NCBI GenBank assembly: GCA_904419875.1
Contig: CAJFTG010000001.1
Location: forward strand, 43,483-107,482
Direction of reading: 5' to 3'
DNA: 64,000 nucleotides
From: Candidatus Avimonas caecicola
Lineage (GTDB): Bacteria; Bacillota; Clostridia; Oscillospirales; Acutalibacteraceae
In this document: piece by piece, positions 62,894-64,000 of the stretch
How the letters are laid out: the number at the start of each line of letters is the position of its first letter
Numbering within the stretch: position 1 is the first letter of the stretch
Notes under the pieces: generated by a model
Database searches by the model: none
Seen by the model: the letters and a program-made list of their open reading frames with translations, nothing else
What the model was told of the DNA's origin: nothing
Translations under genes and position numbers: made by a program

Positions 62894-63625
62894 TCAGGGC
62901 CGTCCGGACGGCTCCGGCAGGCAGTAGAACAGGGGGAGCAGCAGGAAAACACACCAGCCCGGGTGCCACCAACCCCACAGCACGCCCATGGCCAGATAAA
63001 GCGAGGCAATCAGTACCGGGAGCAGACCGGATGAGAGCAGAAACGCATGGATGCTTCCCCAAACGCCCGGCGCCTCCCGCGCTTTATCGATTCCCGGCCC
63101 GGCCAGGTAATACAGCGGGATGGTGAGGAACAAAAGCCAGGCAGGGTGCCACCAGCCGCCGGCAAAGCCGAGGGCCACATAAACCAGCGCGACCAGAACG
63201 GGGTACGGGAAGCGGTTCACCATCCACTCCGCCGAACGGCGGCCCGTCGGAAGGAACTCCGGTGCATCCTCCCCGGCCAGGGCCGCCAGCTCCTCTCCCC
63301 CGTCTCCCAGCAGGACGGCGGTCACGCCGTCCTGCACCCACTCCGGCGCCGCGTCCTCCCCGGCGGGCTTTTCCTGCGCACCGGAAGGCGGCCCGTTCCC
63401 CTCCGGCGTGTCGGCCGCTGCTATACCGGTTTCCAGCAATTCGTCCAGCGTGACGCCATAAAGGCGGGACAGGGCGATCAGCTTGTCGATGTCCGGGGAC
63501 GCCTCGGCCCGCTCCCATTTGGAAACCGCCTGCCGGCTGACATCCAGCTTCTCCGCCAGCTCCTCCTGTGTCCAGCCCCTTGCACTGCGCAGCCGCACCA
63601 GCCGGTCGGCAATGGCGATATTCAT
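62894..63625 (-). CDS. XRE-family regulator with membrane-spanning C-terminus
   Basis: 243 aa. N-terminal HTH_3 domain (about 7-62): DRLVRLRSARGWTQEELAEKLDVSRQAVSKWERAEASPDIDKLIALSRLYGVTLDELL. A hydrophilic linker (about 65-130) leads to four or so short membrane helices (about 140-238) with two FxxGWWHPxW motifs, recurrent in Firmicute proteins of this type. A membrane-tethered transcription factor, possibly sensing envelope state; targets unknown. A 14-bp palindrome 64 bp upstream could be its own operator. Confidence 0.88.
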   Translation of the reverse strand: MNIAIADRLVRLRSARGWTQEELAEKLDVSRQAVSKWERAEASPDIDKLIALSRLYGVTLDELLETGIAAADTPEGNGPPSGAQEKPAGEDAAPEWVQDGVTAVLLGDGGEELAALAGEDAPEFLPTGRRSAEWMVNRFPYPVLVALVYVALGFAGGWWHPAWLLFLTIPLYYLAGPGIDKAREAPGVWGSIHAFLLSSGLLPVLIASLYLAMGVLWGWWHPGWCVFLLLPLFYCLPEPSGRP

Positions 63626-63688
63626 GGTATCTCTCCGTCCTTTCCTTCCCGACTATGGGGAATGCCGGCGGCCCGCTTCCGGAACCGT

Positions 63689-63702
63689 GCAGAGCGCTCT
63701 GC
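63689..63702. promoter_or_regulatory. Palindrome upstream of the XRE gene, candidate operator
   Basis: Perfect 14-bp palindrome GCAGAGCGCTCTGC, 64 bp upstream of the XRE start codon. XRE dimers usually bind palindromes in their own promoter region. No binding evidence. Confidence 0.35.
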
Positions 63703-63902
63703 GTCATTCCGTTTTCTGCCGCCGTCTGACACTATCCTATCAGGAAAGGCGGCCGGCGGCCACCATCCGCCGGTTTCCTCCCCCGGCGCAGCGCGCAACC
63801 GGAGGTTGCGAAGCCGGAAAGCGGCGGATGCGGGCCGTCTTTCGGCCGGGCAAACAGGCAAACGGGAGCCGCCCTTCCGGCGGGAAGCCATTGGACGCAG
63901 AG

Positions 63903-64000
63903 GACGCACCGTCCACGGGACGCACCGTCCACGGGACGCACCGTCCACGGGACGCACCGTCCACGGGACGCACCGTCCACGGGACGCACCGTCCACGGGA
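63903..64000. repeat. Perfect 16-bp tandem repeat, at least six copies, cut by the window end
   Basis: Unit GACGCACCGTCCACGG repeated without change at 63903, 63919, 63935, 63951, 63967 and 63983, with a seventh copy starting at 63999. A partial unit precedes it (TTGGACGCAGA). Sixteen is not a multiple of three, so a coding repeat is unlikely. Total length is unknown because it runs off the window. Confidence 0.97.

Overview
The window looks like a chromosomal segment of a high-GC gut-type Firmicute of the Oscillospirales/Ruminococcaceae kind. Evidence: AGGAGG-type ribosome binding sites, TTGACA/TATAAT promoters, type III glutamine synthetase plus a short type I enzyme, an ANTAR regulator, and the order aroQ - GNAT - M24 peptidase - efp - CD1247-like zinc-ribbon protein. 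No tRNA, rRNA, CRISPR array, insertion sequence or integrase was recognised. Species assignment is inference.

(1) 1-25086, minus strand: one long glycan-use cluster read from a regulatory region shared with a divergent AraC regulator (25375-26220, plus). Order of transcription: GH130 mannosylglucose-phosphorylase type enzyme, intracellular GH5, a 967-aa solute-binding protein with carbohydrate-binding-like N-terminal domains, two permeases, secreted GH5, an NHL/TPR/Yip1 membrane protein, a DUF5696 protein, two permeases, a lipoprotein solute-binding protein, an 1849-aa membrane-anchored multidomain protein, then after a terminator an SGNH esterase, a GH29 fucosidase and the first codons of a DUF4038-type protein. 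Together these fit uptake and breakdown of acetylated, decorated beta-mannan/glucomannan. Neither ABC importer has its own ATPase here.

(2) 26417-38645, minus: a second sugar operon behind a near-consensus promoter: GH172 (DUF2961), Gfo/Idh oxidoreductase, zinc alcohol dehydrogenase, FGGY kinase, DeoR regulator, allulose/tagatose 3-epimerase, L-fucose/arabinose isomerase family protein, DeoC aldolase and a GH2 beta-mannosidase-type enzyme. Isomerase, 3-epimerase, kinase and aldolase make a plausible route for a rare ketose or D-arabinose released by GH172.

(3) 39419-54604: nitrogen block. gltB-gltD, an Amt-PII fusion and glnN on the minus strand; glnA (short GSI), an ANTAR pseudo-receiver regulator and purF on the plus strand. 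The leaders of glnN, amt and glnA carry small hairpins with six-base loops having A at position 1 and G at position 4, the signature of ANTAR-binding RNA. In glnN two such hairpins each overlap a terminator, so the ANTAR protein probably antiterminates this regulon. A frameshifted GNAT pseudogene lies between glnN and glnA.

(4) 54870-57947: candidate defence locus. A promoter drives a compact structured RNA (about 130 nt) ending in a terminator; a second terminator follows immediately, then an AIPR (abortive-infection family) protein, a DUF262/GmrS-like reading frame with two compensating frameshifts, and a protein joining a MazG/HisE-like NTP pyrophosphatase domain to the N-terminal region usually seen in front of HNH nucleases. 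This is the least explained part of the window.

(5) 58063-64000: an APH-fold protein lacking the catalytic Asp, CD1247-like protein, EF-P, M24 peptidase, GNAT, AroQ, a possible decayed membrane gene, a membrane-anchored XRE regulator, and a perfect 16-bp tandem repeat running off the window edge.
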